DNA of 23,602 nucleotides from an uncultured Eubacterium sp. (lineage in GTDB: Bacteria > Bacillota > Clostridia > Peptostreptococcales > Anaerovoracaceae): the NCBI GenBank assembly GCA_905193765.1, contig CAJJPZ010000016.1, positions 1 to 23,602 on the forward strand, written 5' to 3'. The position numbers and the translations under genes were made by a program. Under the pieces are notes generated by a model. That model did no database searches and was not told the origin of the DNA. It saw nothing but the letters and a program-made list of their open reading frames with translations. This document shows positions 6,599 to 14,692 of this stretch, piece by piece (within the stretch, counting starts at the first letter, position 1; every line of letters starts with the position of its first letter).

Positions 6599-8077
6599 CT
6601 ATCTTACTCCATACTCCGCTTCCGCGTCCTCGACCACCTTGCGTATGTAGGCAGCCTGCTCTTCTGTGAGCGGCTCGGGCTTATGGTTCTCGATGATCTG
6701 TATCGCTCTCTCATAAGCCACTTCAGTCATATCACGGCCTCCTGCCGCAAGCCACTGTTCTCTTGGCTGCCGGTTTATTATCTCCGAGTGTGACTGTATC
6801 TTTTTGAAGTTGTCGGTGGTGTGTTTCTGAGAGACGAATTCCCCCATCCTTACCTCCTTGATAACGTCAAGGGCAAGTGTCTCTTCATTCACCTCGAAAC
6901 CGTTTATGGTATGCAGTACCATTTTGTAGATTTCAGAATCTATAATGAGCTGTGCCAGGTCAAAGGTCATCCCCATCTCGATCATTCCTGCACCGTATAT
7001 AACGTTGGCTCCACCCTGGGCAGCCATCAATGCGGTCAGTGTCTTCTCGTGAGCGGCCTGTGCATCAGGTACTTTGCTGTCAGCCTATCCGCCTGCCACG
7101 AAGCTCGGCAGATTGTAGTATCTAGCCAGCTGCGCGACAGCATTGCTTATCATCGCCAGTTCAGGCGCACCTACAGGCGTCGTCAGATGCCTCATATCCA
7201 TTATACTGGTGGAGCTGGCGTACAGTACCGGTGCTCCCTTCTCTGCCAGCTGGCTGAGGACCACTGCAGACAGTACTTCTGCATTGTGTGTCACAAGTGT
7301 TCCGGCCAGTGTTACAGATGATGTCGCACCTGAGAGTGCCATCGATATGATGTTGCAAGGTATACCTGCCCTTGCTCCCAGTATCAGTGCGTCTGTCGCT
7401 GTAGGGTTCAGCTGCAGAGGGCTTGTAGGACAGAGATTGAAGGTCACTATAGGTCTCTTCTTCAGATTTTCCCTGCCGCCCTGTATGAATGCAGCCATAT
7501 CTATTATCTTTTCTATATTTTTCTTTCCATCCGGACCGATGAAGCAGTGTTTTGTGGTATTGCTGAACATTGCCTCCATATTGTGCAGCGCCTGTACGCT
7601 CCCGGCTTTGTCCTGGGAAGCTACGGATCTGTATGCACATGGCAGTATGTCAAGGGCGTCCGTAACGATAGTGTTCCTTACGAGATCTTCTTTCACCGAT
7701 CTCCTGTATTCTTTCGTGTACGGGTCTATGACATTGACCCCTTCTCCGAATGTTATGAATGATACTTTGTTTTTCTTTATTACGTAGTCGTTTTTCGGGT
7801 TCCTCCCTGCGAGGAGGATCACAGACGGAGCTGTCCTGACACACTCTTCCACAAGGTATGCAGGGATCTTAACGATCTCTCCCTCAACAGTACATCCGCC
7901 TTCAGCGAACAATTCCCGTGCTTCCGGACTCTCGACTTTCACACCGATCTCCATCAGCACATCCAGGCTTGCCGCATGTATAGCGTAAAGCTTCTCTTCC
8001 GACAGTTCATTACCGTACGACATCGCATAGCTGATGTTATCCAGCACGCCCGCCTTGCTTCTTTCACGTCTTGCCAT
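6599..8077 (-). CDS. mttB: MttB, trimethylamine methyltransferase with in-frame UAG (pyrrolysine 331)
   Basis: The two open frames on either side of a TAG at 7085-7087 are one gene: 492 residues with pyrrolysine at 331, matching MttB length (about 495) and Pyl position (about 334) in methanogens. The junction reads SFVAGG-[Pyl]-ADSKVPDAQAAHEKTLTALM, the characteristic MttB active-site context. The enzyme moves a methyl group from trimethylamine to the Co(I) corrinoid of MttC, leaving dimethylamine. I chose ATG 8077 because AAAGGAG sits 8 bases upstream; ATG 8095 has no spaced ribosome binding site. The gene also ends in a TAG (6599-6601): readthrough would add Pyl plus 18 residues to a TAA at 6542-6544. 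It is transcribed from the sigma-54 promoter at 8183-8197. Confidence 0.95.
7085..7087 (-). other. UAG codon read as pyrrolysine in mttB
   Basis: This in-frame TAG separates two halves that both match MttB. It falls at the conserved Pyl position between AGG and ADSKVPD. tRNA-Pyl, pylB and pylC are encoded in the same apparent operon. Confidence 0.95.
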
Positions 8078-8182
8078 CAACTTACTCCTTTCCATCCTAA
8101 AAGAATCAACTTTTATACCTGAGAATGAAAAAATATATCATAATGTATATTTTCCCTGAGGTATATCTGCCTACATGTATAA

Positions 8183-8197
8183 GCATACCTCATGCCA
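8183..8197 (-). promoter_or_regulatory. Sigma-54 promoter of the mttB-pyl operon
   Basis: On the minus strand TGGCATGAGGTATGC has the invariant GG and GC separated by 10 bases, with TGGCAT matching the -24 element and ATGC the -12 element. Transcription would start about 12 bases beyond it, giving a leader of roughly 95 bases before mttB. The 8096-8329 interval holds this promoter and an enhancer-like palindrome but no gene. Confidence 0.78.
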
Positions 8198-8218
8198 AAA
8201 TATCGTGATGACCATGAT

Positions 8219-8234
8219 CGTTGATATTTCAACG
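8219..8234. promoter_or_regulatory. Candidate sigma-54 activator binding site (enhancer) for mttB
   Basis: CGTTGA-TATT-TCAACG is a perfect inverted repeat with 6-bp arms and a 4-base spacer, about 55 bases upstream of the predicted start. It shares TTGATRTTTCAACGTTT (17 positions, one difference) with the site in front of mtbC. Both promoters are sigma-54 type, so a shared activator is likely. A second, weaker repeat (CTGCA-N8-TGCAG) lies at 8283-8300. Confidence 0.65.
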
Positions 8235-8329
8235 TTTTCAAGGAAAGTGTCAAAACTTACGCAAGACTGCCGGATACATATTCTGCAACGCTTGATGCAG
8301 ATACTGTCACATATATGTACACTCCGGCG

Positions 8330-9010
8330 TTACACATATGCGGACGGACATGTCTCTCTGTGTGCGCAGAAATCACAGGCTCTTATATCCTCCATGCCAT
8401 CGCTTGCACCTGCTCCTGTGAAACTGCTTACGGATTTTTTAGGGTGCATCATTAAACTCTCAGTTAGCGTAACACCTATGTCTTCAGGCTTCAGCATACC
8501 GAAAAGATCTCTCTGCAACCGTATATCCACGTTGTGCTGTCCGGGGCTCCACGAATTTGTTGTCTTCAGTCCCTCTGCAGCATAGCGTCCCCGTATGCGC
8601 TCCTTCATCCACACATGTCCCTTTTCAACGACAGCGGTCCCCCACCCGTCCAGGAACAGTGTTTTCAGGCTGTCTGTCTCTTCAGCTTCCAGTTCGTCAT
8701 ATCCCTTAAGGGTGACTGTACACAGTACTATCTCATCTGCCTCTGCAAAGAGTTCCGAAAGCATCCTGCAGGGTATGACCCTGTCGCATGTGTATATATT
8801 TTCATCTTCTATCCTGTCTATGTCAAAGGATTCGAATATCCCTGACATGCTTACTCCTGAAAAAAACATATCTCTCGTCGCTCTGTACTGATCAGCGAAC
8901 TTCTTCATGACTTTATCCTGCCTCATCTGTATCTGCCTGAAAAACATATCATCTACGCCTTCAAGCTCATTCAAAGGAATTTCCATTATGGTCCGTTCTA
9001 TTGTGCTCAT
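8330..9010 (-). CDS. Small MetH-activation-domain-like protein (second copy, mtb operon)
   Basis: A 226-residue protein with a better match to the methionine synthase activation domain than its partner at 5193-5867. WSPGQHNVDIRLQRDLFGML followed by IGVTLTESLMMHPKKSVSSF is close to the family's SAM-binding and reactivation motif. The C-terminus has C212-X2-C215-X5-C221, a cysteine motif of different spacing from the other copy. In MetH this domain supplies a methyl group from SAM to rescue oxidised cobalamin. A stand-alone form next to methylamine corrinoid proteins suggests a part in their maturation or reactivation, by inference. It follows the sigma-54 activator by 20 bases with GGGAGG before the ATG, and is the last gene before the mttB promoter region. 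Confidence 0.75.
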   Translation of the reverse strand: MSTIERTIMEIPLNELEGVDDMFFRQIQMRQDKVMKKFADQYRATRDMFFSGVSMSGIFESFDIDRIEDENIYTCDRVIPCRMLSELFAEADEIVLCTVTLKGYDELEAEETDSLKTLFLDGWGTAVVEKGHVWMKERIRGRYAAEGLKTTNSWSPGQHNVDIRLQRDLFGMLKPEDIGVTLTESLMMHPKKSVSSFTGAGASDGMEDIRACDFCAHRETCPSAYV

Positions 9011-9030
9011 CTGTTCCTCCCTGTTATTAT

Positions 9031-10461
9031 CTATCTTATATCGTGTTTTTTAAGTTTCCTGTAAATACCGGCCCTCGAGATCCCCAGCTTCCTTGCAGCC
9101 ATACTGACGTTGCCTTCACAGTCGGCCAGGAGTTTTATCAGCATCTCTCTTTCATTGTCCGTTTTTCTGTTTTCATCTGTTCTGCTGCCGTCACCATGTT
9201 CCGGTGCCGCCCGGTCTTTTTTCAGTTCTCCTATCAGTGATTCATAGAAATGTCTTGTCATATGCTCCGGGACATACATCATGCGTTCCACCACGTTCTG
9301 CAGCTCCCTTACATTCCCGGGCCAGTCGTACTCGTAGAATGCTATGAGCTTTTCATCACTGAATGATTCCTTTTTATTGAAATTGCCGCTTCCGAATTTC
9401 TTTATGAACGCGCCTATCAGAAGATATATATCTCCCTTGCGTTCCCTCAGCGGCGGTATATGCAAATTTATGACGTTGAGTCTGTAATACAGGTCACTGC
9501 GGAACCTTCCCGCCTTCACTTCATCATACAGATTCTTGTTGGTGGCACATATTATCCTGACGTCGACAGGTATCTGACTGCTGTCTCCGATCCTCGAAAC
9601 CATGCGCGTCTCCAGGACCCTCAGCAGTGCTACCTGCTGTGCCATGGGCATCTCTCCTATTTCATCGAGAAACAGTGTGCCGCCTGATGCCATCTCGAAT
9701 TTCCCTGCTCTTCCCCCTTTTGACGCTCCTGTGAATGCACCTTCCACATATCCGAAGAACTCGCTGCTTATGAGTTCCGGCGGTATCACTCCACAGTTTA
9801 TAGCCACGAAAGGACCGTTGGAACGCAGACTTGCATTGTGTATCGCCTGGGCGAACAGCTCCTTTCCCGTGCCGCTCTCTCCTTCGATCAGTACCGTAGC
9901 ATTCCCGGCCGCAACAGCTCCGGCATAGCTTATCAGTGTCTTCATCTCAGGATTCGATGTGTGTATGTCCGAAAATCTGTACATCGCCTGAAGATTCCCG
10001 CTGTGCCTGTCCATCCCCTGTGAATGTGTGGACCAGGATATCCTTCTTTCTACCTGTTCCACCCATTTGTTGGTCCTAGCGATGCTTCTGGCACTCTCTT
10101 CTATCTTCTCCTTCCAGGCAGTGATATCCACGCCTATTTCCTGGAACTCCCTGAGACTGCCGTCTTCTCTAAAATATGCTCTCCCCACATACTGTAACCA
10201 TATCGTCCTGCCGTCCGCGCGTATTGAACGTCCTTCTATCCTGTAGTACGGATTTTCGGGAGTCACTTTCTGCTCCATGTTGCAGGCTTCGCGATCCTCA
10301 GGTATTATGAAGTCAAAACACGATCTGCCCACGGCTTCTTCAAATGTTACGCCGTGGCATGCACAGAAAGCCTTGTTGACATATCTGATCACACCGCATT
10401 CATTCTCAATTAGAACTATTTCAGCCATATCATCGATAATACTGAAGTCACCTGACATCAT
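9031..10461 (-). CDS. PAS-domain sigma-54-dependent transcriptional activator (in the mtb operon)
   Basis: A 476-residue enhancer-binding protein. A PAS domain (about 5-120) precedes an AAA+ domain with Walker A GESGTGK (194-200), the sigma-54 contact loop GAFTGA (241-246) and Walker B GGTLFLDEIGEMP (260-272), followed by a C-terminal Fis-type helix-turn-helix (GNVSMAARKLGISRAGIYRKL). I chose ATG 10461, preceded by GGGAG at 7 bases; a longer frame from 10593 would overlap the transporter gene and lacks support. It lies between the transporter and the MetH-like gene and very likely controls the nearby sigma-54 promoters. It ends in TAG; readthrough would add Pyl and seven residues, ending over the next gene's start codon. 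Confidence 0.9.
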   Translation of the reverse strand: MMSGDFSIIDDMAEIVLIENECGVIRYVNKAFCACHGVTFEEAVGRSCFDFIIPEDREACNMEQKVTPENPYYRIEGRSIRADGRTIWLQYVGRAYFREDGSLREFQEIGVDITAWKEKIEESARSIARTNKWVEQVERRISWSTHSQGMDRHSGNLQAMYRFSDIHTSNPEMKTLISYAGAVAAGNATVLIEGESGTGKELFAQAIHNASLRSNGPFVAINCGVIPPELISSEFFGYVEGAFTGASKGGRAGKFEMASGGTLFLDEIGEMPMAQQVALLRVLETRMVSRIGDSSQIPVDVRIICATNKNLYDEVKAGRFRSDLYYRLNVINLHIPPLRERKGDIYLLIGAFIKKFGSGNFNKKESFSDEKLIAFYEYDWPGNVRELQNVVERMMYVPEHMTRHFYESLIGELKKDRAAPEHGDGSRTDENRKTDNEREMLIKLLADCEGNVSMAARKLGISRAGIYRKLKKHDIR

Positions 10462-10487
10462 TTCACGTCTCCCGTTTTTCGATATAC

Positions 10488-10527
10488 TATACTGCAGGTA
10501 TACGGATCGACGCACACCTGCAGTATA
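10488..10527. repeat. 12-bp inverted repeat between transporter and activator genes
   Basis: TATACTGCAGGT (10488-10499) and ACCTGCAGTATA (10516-10527) form a perfect 12-bp stem around a 16-base loop. It sits after the transporter stop codon and 27 bases before the activator ATG. No T run follows on the minus strand, so it may be an mRNA-stability hairpin or a partial attenuator, or, as DNA, a binding site. The sequence does not decide between these. Confidence 0.6.
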
Positions 10528-10561
10528 TTCAGAACCATCTGTTGTACAGACAGAGGCTTGC

Positions 10562-12184
10562 TTAGAATTCGTAATCCTCAGGTTTGTATTCAACTACCTT
10601 GTCTGGATCTGCTTGTTTCTTAACGACTCTGTATCTGTCGAGTACTCCGTTCCTGTCATCTTCTGCAAGCCACATGAACAGCCTTATTCCCATGAATGCC
10701 ACAATGAACATGAATGGTATCGAAACTATTATAGCCAGTGTCTTGAGTGTGGAGAAGTTTGCTCCGATGAACATTATCGAAAGAGGTACGAGTGTGAGTA
10801 TTACACACCAGAATACTCTGAGGAGCGGATTGACGTTTCCGTCCTTGTTCATTATTCTCTGTGTCGTCTGCGACAGTGACAGCGATGCCGAGTCCAGGGA
10901 TGACGCAACAAATCCAACTATAACAAATATCAGCAGTAATGGTAATACGACCTTGCCCAGCGGCAGAGTTTCTATTATCTGGTAGATCCCTGCTTCTCCG
11001 ACATAACTGTTTATCAGTTCGACAACATCTGTAAGTCCGGTTTTCTGTGTATAGATAGCGTAACTACTGTCTACGGCGAACACTACCCATCCTCCGATAC
11101 TTATACCAAAAAGTGTGGCGATGGAAAGCTGACGCACTGTCCTGCCTTTTGAGATCTTCGCAATGAATATACCCATCATGGCAGCGTAATTCAGGTAGAA
11201 TGCCTGGAAGAACAGCGTCCATGCTTCAGGGAAACCCGTATCGGCAATAGGATCTGTGAACAGGCTTGCTCTTGGCATCATCTCCAGCATCCATCCGAAT
11301 GAGTTTGCCGTGTTCTTCATGATGAAGTCCGTAGGACCTACGAAGAATATCCAGCCCAGGAATGCTCCGCAGAGTATTACCGACATGTTACTTATACGCT
11401 TCATTCCCTTCTGGGTTCCAATGAAGGATGTGAAAGTGAAAACCGCAGCAATACCTACGATAACGATCACCTGTACAAGGAATGTTACTTTTATGCCGAA
11501 TACCTGGTGTAATGCACCTGCGGTAAGCGGTACAGAAAGTCCGAGGGATACTCCGAGACCTCCCAGTATACCGAATATAACGCAGAAGTCTATCAGGTTT
11601 CCTATAATGCCCTTTGCCTTAGGGTTCACTTTATTTCCCATCATGGCCTGACATACAGCACTTGTCTGCAGCGAAGGCACCTTTCTGATGTAAAAAGCAT
11701 ATGCTATGGCAAGCGCTATGACTACATATATAGCCTGACCGTGTATTCCCCAGTGGAAGAACGAATATCCCATACCGGCTTCAAGAGCTGCAGTTGACTT
11801 AGGCTCAAGACCGATACCAGGTGACTGATAGTAAAATGCCCATTCTGTGAAAGACCAGTAAAGCAGTGCCGATGCCACTGCGGCAAGGAACATCATAGCG
11901 CAGTAGCTGAACATGCTGTATTCAGGTTCGTCATGTCCGAACCTGACATTGGCGTATTTGTTGCTGAAACAGAAGTAAAGGGATACTACTACAGCGCCGA
12001 AGGTGAACGTTTCAAGGATCGCCCCGAAGTATTTTATGATGCCGTCAAATACAGTGTTTACTCCATTCAGAGATGCCTCCGGCCTGATAGCTGTAAATGC
12101 AACGAATGCGAAAACGATTACACAGCTGACAATTATCAGCGGTGTATTATACTTTTTCCTTTGGTTTAAATTATTATTTTCCAT
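10562..12184 (-). CDS. BCCT-family transporter, probably for a methylated amine or betaine
   Basis: A 540-residue membrane protein with about 12 hydrophobic segments and BCCT family landmarks: YWSFTEWAFYYQSPG (109-123), HWGIHGQAIY (144-153) and WTLFFQAFY...GIFIAKISKGRTVRQ (322-352). The family moves betaine, carnitine or choline. The aromatic cage seen in betaine carriers is changed: the HWGxHPWAIY tryptophan is Q150, and the WWISW motif of the eighth core helix is F329-Y330-L331-N332-Y333. It lies 120 bases after mtbB in the same direction with GGGAGA before the ATG. Substrate assignment to di- or trimethylamine, or to a methylamine precursor, is inferred from context. The 12185-12304 gap shows no promoter or gene that I can support. 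Confidence 0.88.
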   Translation of the reverse strand: MENNNLNQRKKYNTPLIIVSCVIVFAFVAFTAIRPEASLNGVNTVFDGIIKYFGAILETFTFGAVVVSLYFCFSNKYANVRFGHDEPEYSMFSYCAMMFLAAVASALLYWSFTEWAFYYQSPGIGLEPKSTAALEAGMGYSFFHWGIHGQAIYVVIALAIAYAFYIRKVPSLQTSAVCQAMMGNKVNPKAKGIIGNLIDFCVIFGILGGLGVSLGLSVPLTAGALHQVFGIKVTFLVQVIVIVGIAAVFTFTSFIGTQKGMKRISNMSVILCGAFLGWIFFVGPTDFIMKNTANSFGWMLEMMPRASLFTDPIADTGFPEAWTLFFQAFYLNYAAMMGIFIAKISKGRTVRQLSIATLFGISIGGWVVFAVDSSYAIYTQKTGLTDVVELINSYVGEAGIYQIIETLPLGKVVLPLLLIFVIVGFVASSLDSASLSLSQTTQRIMNKDGNVNPLLRVFWCVILTLVPLSIMFIGANFSTLKTLAIIVSIPFMFIVAFMGIRLFMWLAEDDRNGVLDRYRVVKKQADPDKVVEYKPEDYEF

Positions 12185-12304
12185 CTTCTTCTCCCATCAA
12201 AAAATTCAACATAGTGATAACGAGCAAAGCAGCATGTGTTTCGGGAATCTCCGCAACGGAATACAGATCCTCTCTGCAATCCGCCACGGATACTTCCTGA
12301 AGCC

Positions 12305-13696
12305 TTATTTGCCGATTTGTTTCTTGAAATTCTCTACGCTAGGAATCCTGATGTCAAGCAGTTCTGCGATCTTGATTTTAGCAGCCATACCGTATGATGA
12401 ATGCGGAGTGATTATGATATGCCCGATGTCGAGAGATTCCCTGATCTCCTTCATCTTGTAGCAATCTGCCAAATCTTCCACAGCACATCCCAGTTTGCCT
12501 GCTACATATTCTTTGGCCTCTGTCAGCTTCATGCCCTTGAATACCATACGTGCTACCAGATCTCCGGCAGCACGTGTTCCACCAAGACCCATGGACAGTT
12601 CGTAAGCTGCAGCCATGCCAAATGCGTCACCGTGGCCTATCTACAATCCGTCAGCTTTACCGATCTCCATCATACACTTGGCAACTCTTGTCGATGCATC
12701 CACCGGGCATACATTTGTAAGAGGTACACCGCCTACACCCATTCCTGCATCTACGAGGACAGGTATATCTGCAACTTTTGTCGCCTGCTGTACGTATGTA
12801 ACGGCACGGGCCAGATTCCATGCAAAGCTCCTTGAACTGTTTGTGTTGACAACACATCCATAGCTGTCTACACCTGCTGATTCACATATTTTTACCTGCT
12901 TTGCAGGATATGTGCCGGCCAGTTTCTGCCCTTCGAATTTGAGTCTGCCATGCATTCCCAGCGTGAACTCGTTAGCCATCCCCATAGTAATACACAGATC
13001 AGGATACTTTTCTGCAAGAATCTTGGATGCTTTCAGTGCCGCCAGGAAGTCTCCGTCACCTGCTGCACCTGCAGTATCGAACTGGATACCGTCTGCACCT
13101 GCTTCTGCCTGCATGGATGCAATATATACCATATCTTCCGCACATACTTCCGCTGCTCTTTCCTGAGCTTCCATAGCCTCCTTGATCTTGCCCTGAGGAA
13201 GCAGCTCCGACCAGTTCTCTTCAGGTCCGTCCGGCTTCGTGTAAAGTCCCATGTTAGGCATTGCACCGTAGAACAGAGGGATTATAGTAGTCTGCTGGCA
13301 CTGTTCCATCATCATAGCTTCTTCAGGAGCTATATTTTTGATAACTTTCCAGCTGTAGTCCGGGTTGCATAGTTCCATCGAATCTGAACAAAGGACTCTC
13401 TCATGTATAAGCATGTCTGTGCTCCTGTCAACAGGAACTCCTGATCTTACAGGGATCTTAAGCGTACCTGCGTCGAATGTCGTAACACCTTCATATCCGT
13501 GTTCAACACCGACTATCCTGTTTTCATCTGTCAGAATCTCGACCATATAGTCGACATCATTCTGACTCATCGGTTCGGACTTGCCTCTTGTTACAGCGTC
13601 GTCCATTCCGGCGAGGACGTCTTCACGAATCTCTTCTTTCGTCATGTACGTCATTTCGCCGTCACCCATACGGGTCAAGTACTTTTTGTCGCTCAT
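12305..13696 (-). CDS. mtbB: MtbB, dimethylamine methyltransferase with in-frame UAG (pyrrolysine 352)
   Basis: Two frames flanking a TAG at 12641-12643 join into a 463-residue protein with pyrrolysine at 352, close to the 467 residues and Pyl356 of the methanogen enzyme. The junction is MMEIGKADGL-[Pyl]-IGHGDAFGMAAAYELSMGLG. MtbB transfers a methyl group from dimethylamine to the Co(I) corrinoid of MtbC, forming monomethylamine. The start has a strong AAGGAG site. It follows mtbC by 30 bases and precedes the transporter, and its own stop is TAA. No frameshift is needed, only amber decoding. No mtmB is present in the window, so the fate of monomethylamine is not shown. Confidence 0.95.
12641..12643 (-). 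other. UAG codon read as pyrrolysine in mtbB
   Basis: The in-frame TAG lies between the MtbB-like N-terminal 351 residues and the 111-residue C-terminal part, at the known Pyl position of the family. Its context is TTG-TAG-ATA. Confidence 0.95.
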
Positions 13697-13726
13697 GTTT
13701 TTCTCCTTTTTGATATATAAATAACT

Positions 13727-14380
13727 TTATTTAGCTAATAGTTCTGCCGCAACCTTACAGCAGTCAGCGGCATCCTCTGAATAAGCAGTCGCGCCGATCT
13801 TTTCTGCCCATCTTGCAGTTACAGGCGAGCCGCCTACCATAGTCTTGTATTTGGCTCTGAGACCTCTTTCCTTGAGTTTCTCCTCCAGTTCCTGCCGAAC
13901 TGTCATTGTTGTTGTTAGCAATGCGCTTGTTCCGATGATATCTGCGCCTACTTCTTCAGCCTTTTCGATAAAAGTGTCAGCCGGTACTTCCCTCCCCATA
14001 TCGTAAACATCAAATCCTGATGCTTTCAACATCGACACACAGATACCTTTGCCTATATCATGCACATCACCTTCCACAGTTCCTATTACATACACACCTT
14101 TTCCTGCTGCACTGTCACCGCCTTTTGCAGCCAGTTCTTCATCGACACGTTCTGTTACTACTCCCATTACTTCTGTAGCAAAGATAAGCTCAGGAAGGAA
14201 TATTTCTCCTCTTCCGAACTGATCTCCCAGCTCGTTCATTCCCTTGCTGAAGCCTTCCTGCAAAAGATCTACAGCAGTGACTCCTTCTGCTGTAGCTTCG
14301 TCCAGAACTTCTCTGGCCATGTCTTCATCTGCTTCAACGATAGCGTCAAAAGCTTTCTGCATCAATTCGTCTCTTGTCAT
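13727..14380 (-). CDS. mtbC: MtbC, dimethylamine corrinoid protein
   Basis: A 217-residue corrinoid carrier with an N-terminal helical cap and a B12-binding domain bearing D105-V-H107-D-I-G-K (H107 is the predicted lower cobalt ligand), then GTSALLTTTM and MVGGSPVTARWAEKIGA. It is the first gene after a consensus sigma-54 promoter and is followed after 30 bases by mtbB, its presumed methyl donor enzyme. It is a clear paralogue of the MttC at 5905-6537. AAGGAG precedes the ATG. The MtbC name rests on adjacency to mtbB, since the carriers are hard to tell apart by sequence. Confidence 0.92.
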   Translation of the reverse strand: MTRDELMQKAFDAIVEADEDMAREVLDEATAEGVTAVDLLQEGFSKGMNELGDQFGRGEIFLPELIFATEVMGVVTERVDEELAAKGGDSAAGKGVYVIGTVEGDVHDIGKGICVSMLKASGFDVYDMGREVPADTFIEKAEEVGADIIGTSALLTTTMTVRQELEEKLKERGLRAKYKTMVGGSPVTARWAEKIGATAYSEDAADCCKVAAELLAK

Positions 14381-14548
14381 TTTGATTTCTCCTTTTCATC
14401 TCTTTTATTCAAAAACAGTACTGACAATAACTGCTTTTAAGACTTTCATAAGCTGTGCATCCTCATGCCTGCCGCATACATCGGATGCAACTTCAACGAC
14501 AGATACCCTGATACTTTTTCATCATCTGCCCTTCACACTTTATATAGA

Positions 14549-14563
14549 GCAAGATCAGTGCCA
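14549..14563 (-). promoter_or_regulatory. Consensus sigma-54 promoter of the mtbC operon
   Basis: On the minus strand TGGCACTGATCTTGC is an exact -24 (TGGCAC), N5, -12 (TTGC) match. The start would be near 14537, giving a leader of about 155 bases before mtbC. The 14381-14746 interval also holds an enhancer candidate and the terminator of the upstream regulator gene, but no coding sequence that I can support. Confidence 0.88.
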
Positions 14564-14607
14564 TCGCCTGACGTTTTCTGATAATTTATAATCTTTTATT
14601 TTATAAA

Positions 14608-14623
14608 CGTTGAAACATCAATC
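14608..14623. promoter_or_regulatory. Candidate sigma-54 activator binding site for mtbC
   Basis: CGTTGA-AACA-TCAATC is an imperfect version of the palindrome at 8219-8234; read on the minus strand it gives TTGATGTTTCAACGTTT. It lies about 77 bases upstream of the predicted start. One half-site-like TTCAACGAC also occurs near 14492-14500, inside the leader. Confidence 0.62.
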
Positions 14624-14692
14624 TCATATGCCTGTAAATAAATATAATGTAACAATCACTGTTTTTTCTTTTATTTCAAAAAAGTAAAAACC

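Noticed and set aside
6599..8077. mttB as a pseudogene broken by a nonsense mutation
   Set aside because: The only interruption is TAG at the exact pyrrolysine site, the frame is kept, and tRNA-Pyl and pylBC are adjacent.
8078..8095. mttB start at ATG 8095
   Set aside because: The AAAGGAG ribosome site lies downstream of that ATG and is correctly spaced for ATG 8077.
10462..10593. Activator starting at 10593, inside the transporter gene
   Set aside because: The added 44 residues are unlike a PAS-regulator N-terminus and span the 12-bp inverted repeat; ATG 10461 has GGGAG at good spacing.
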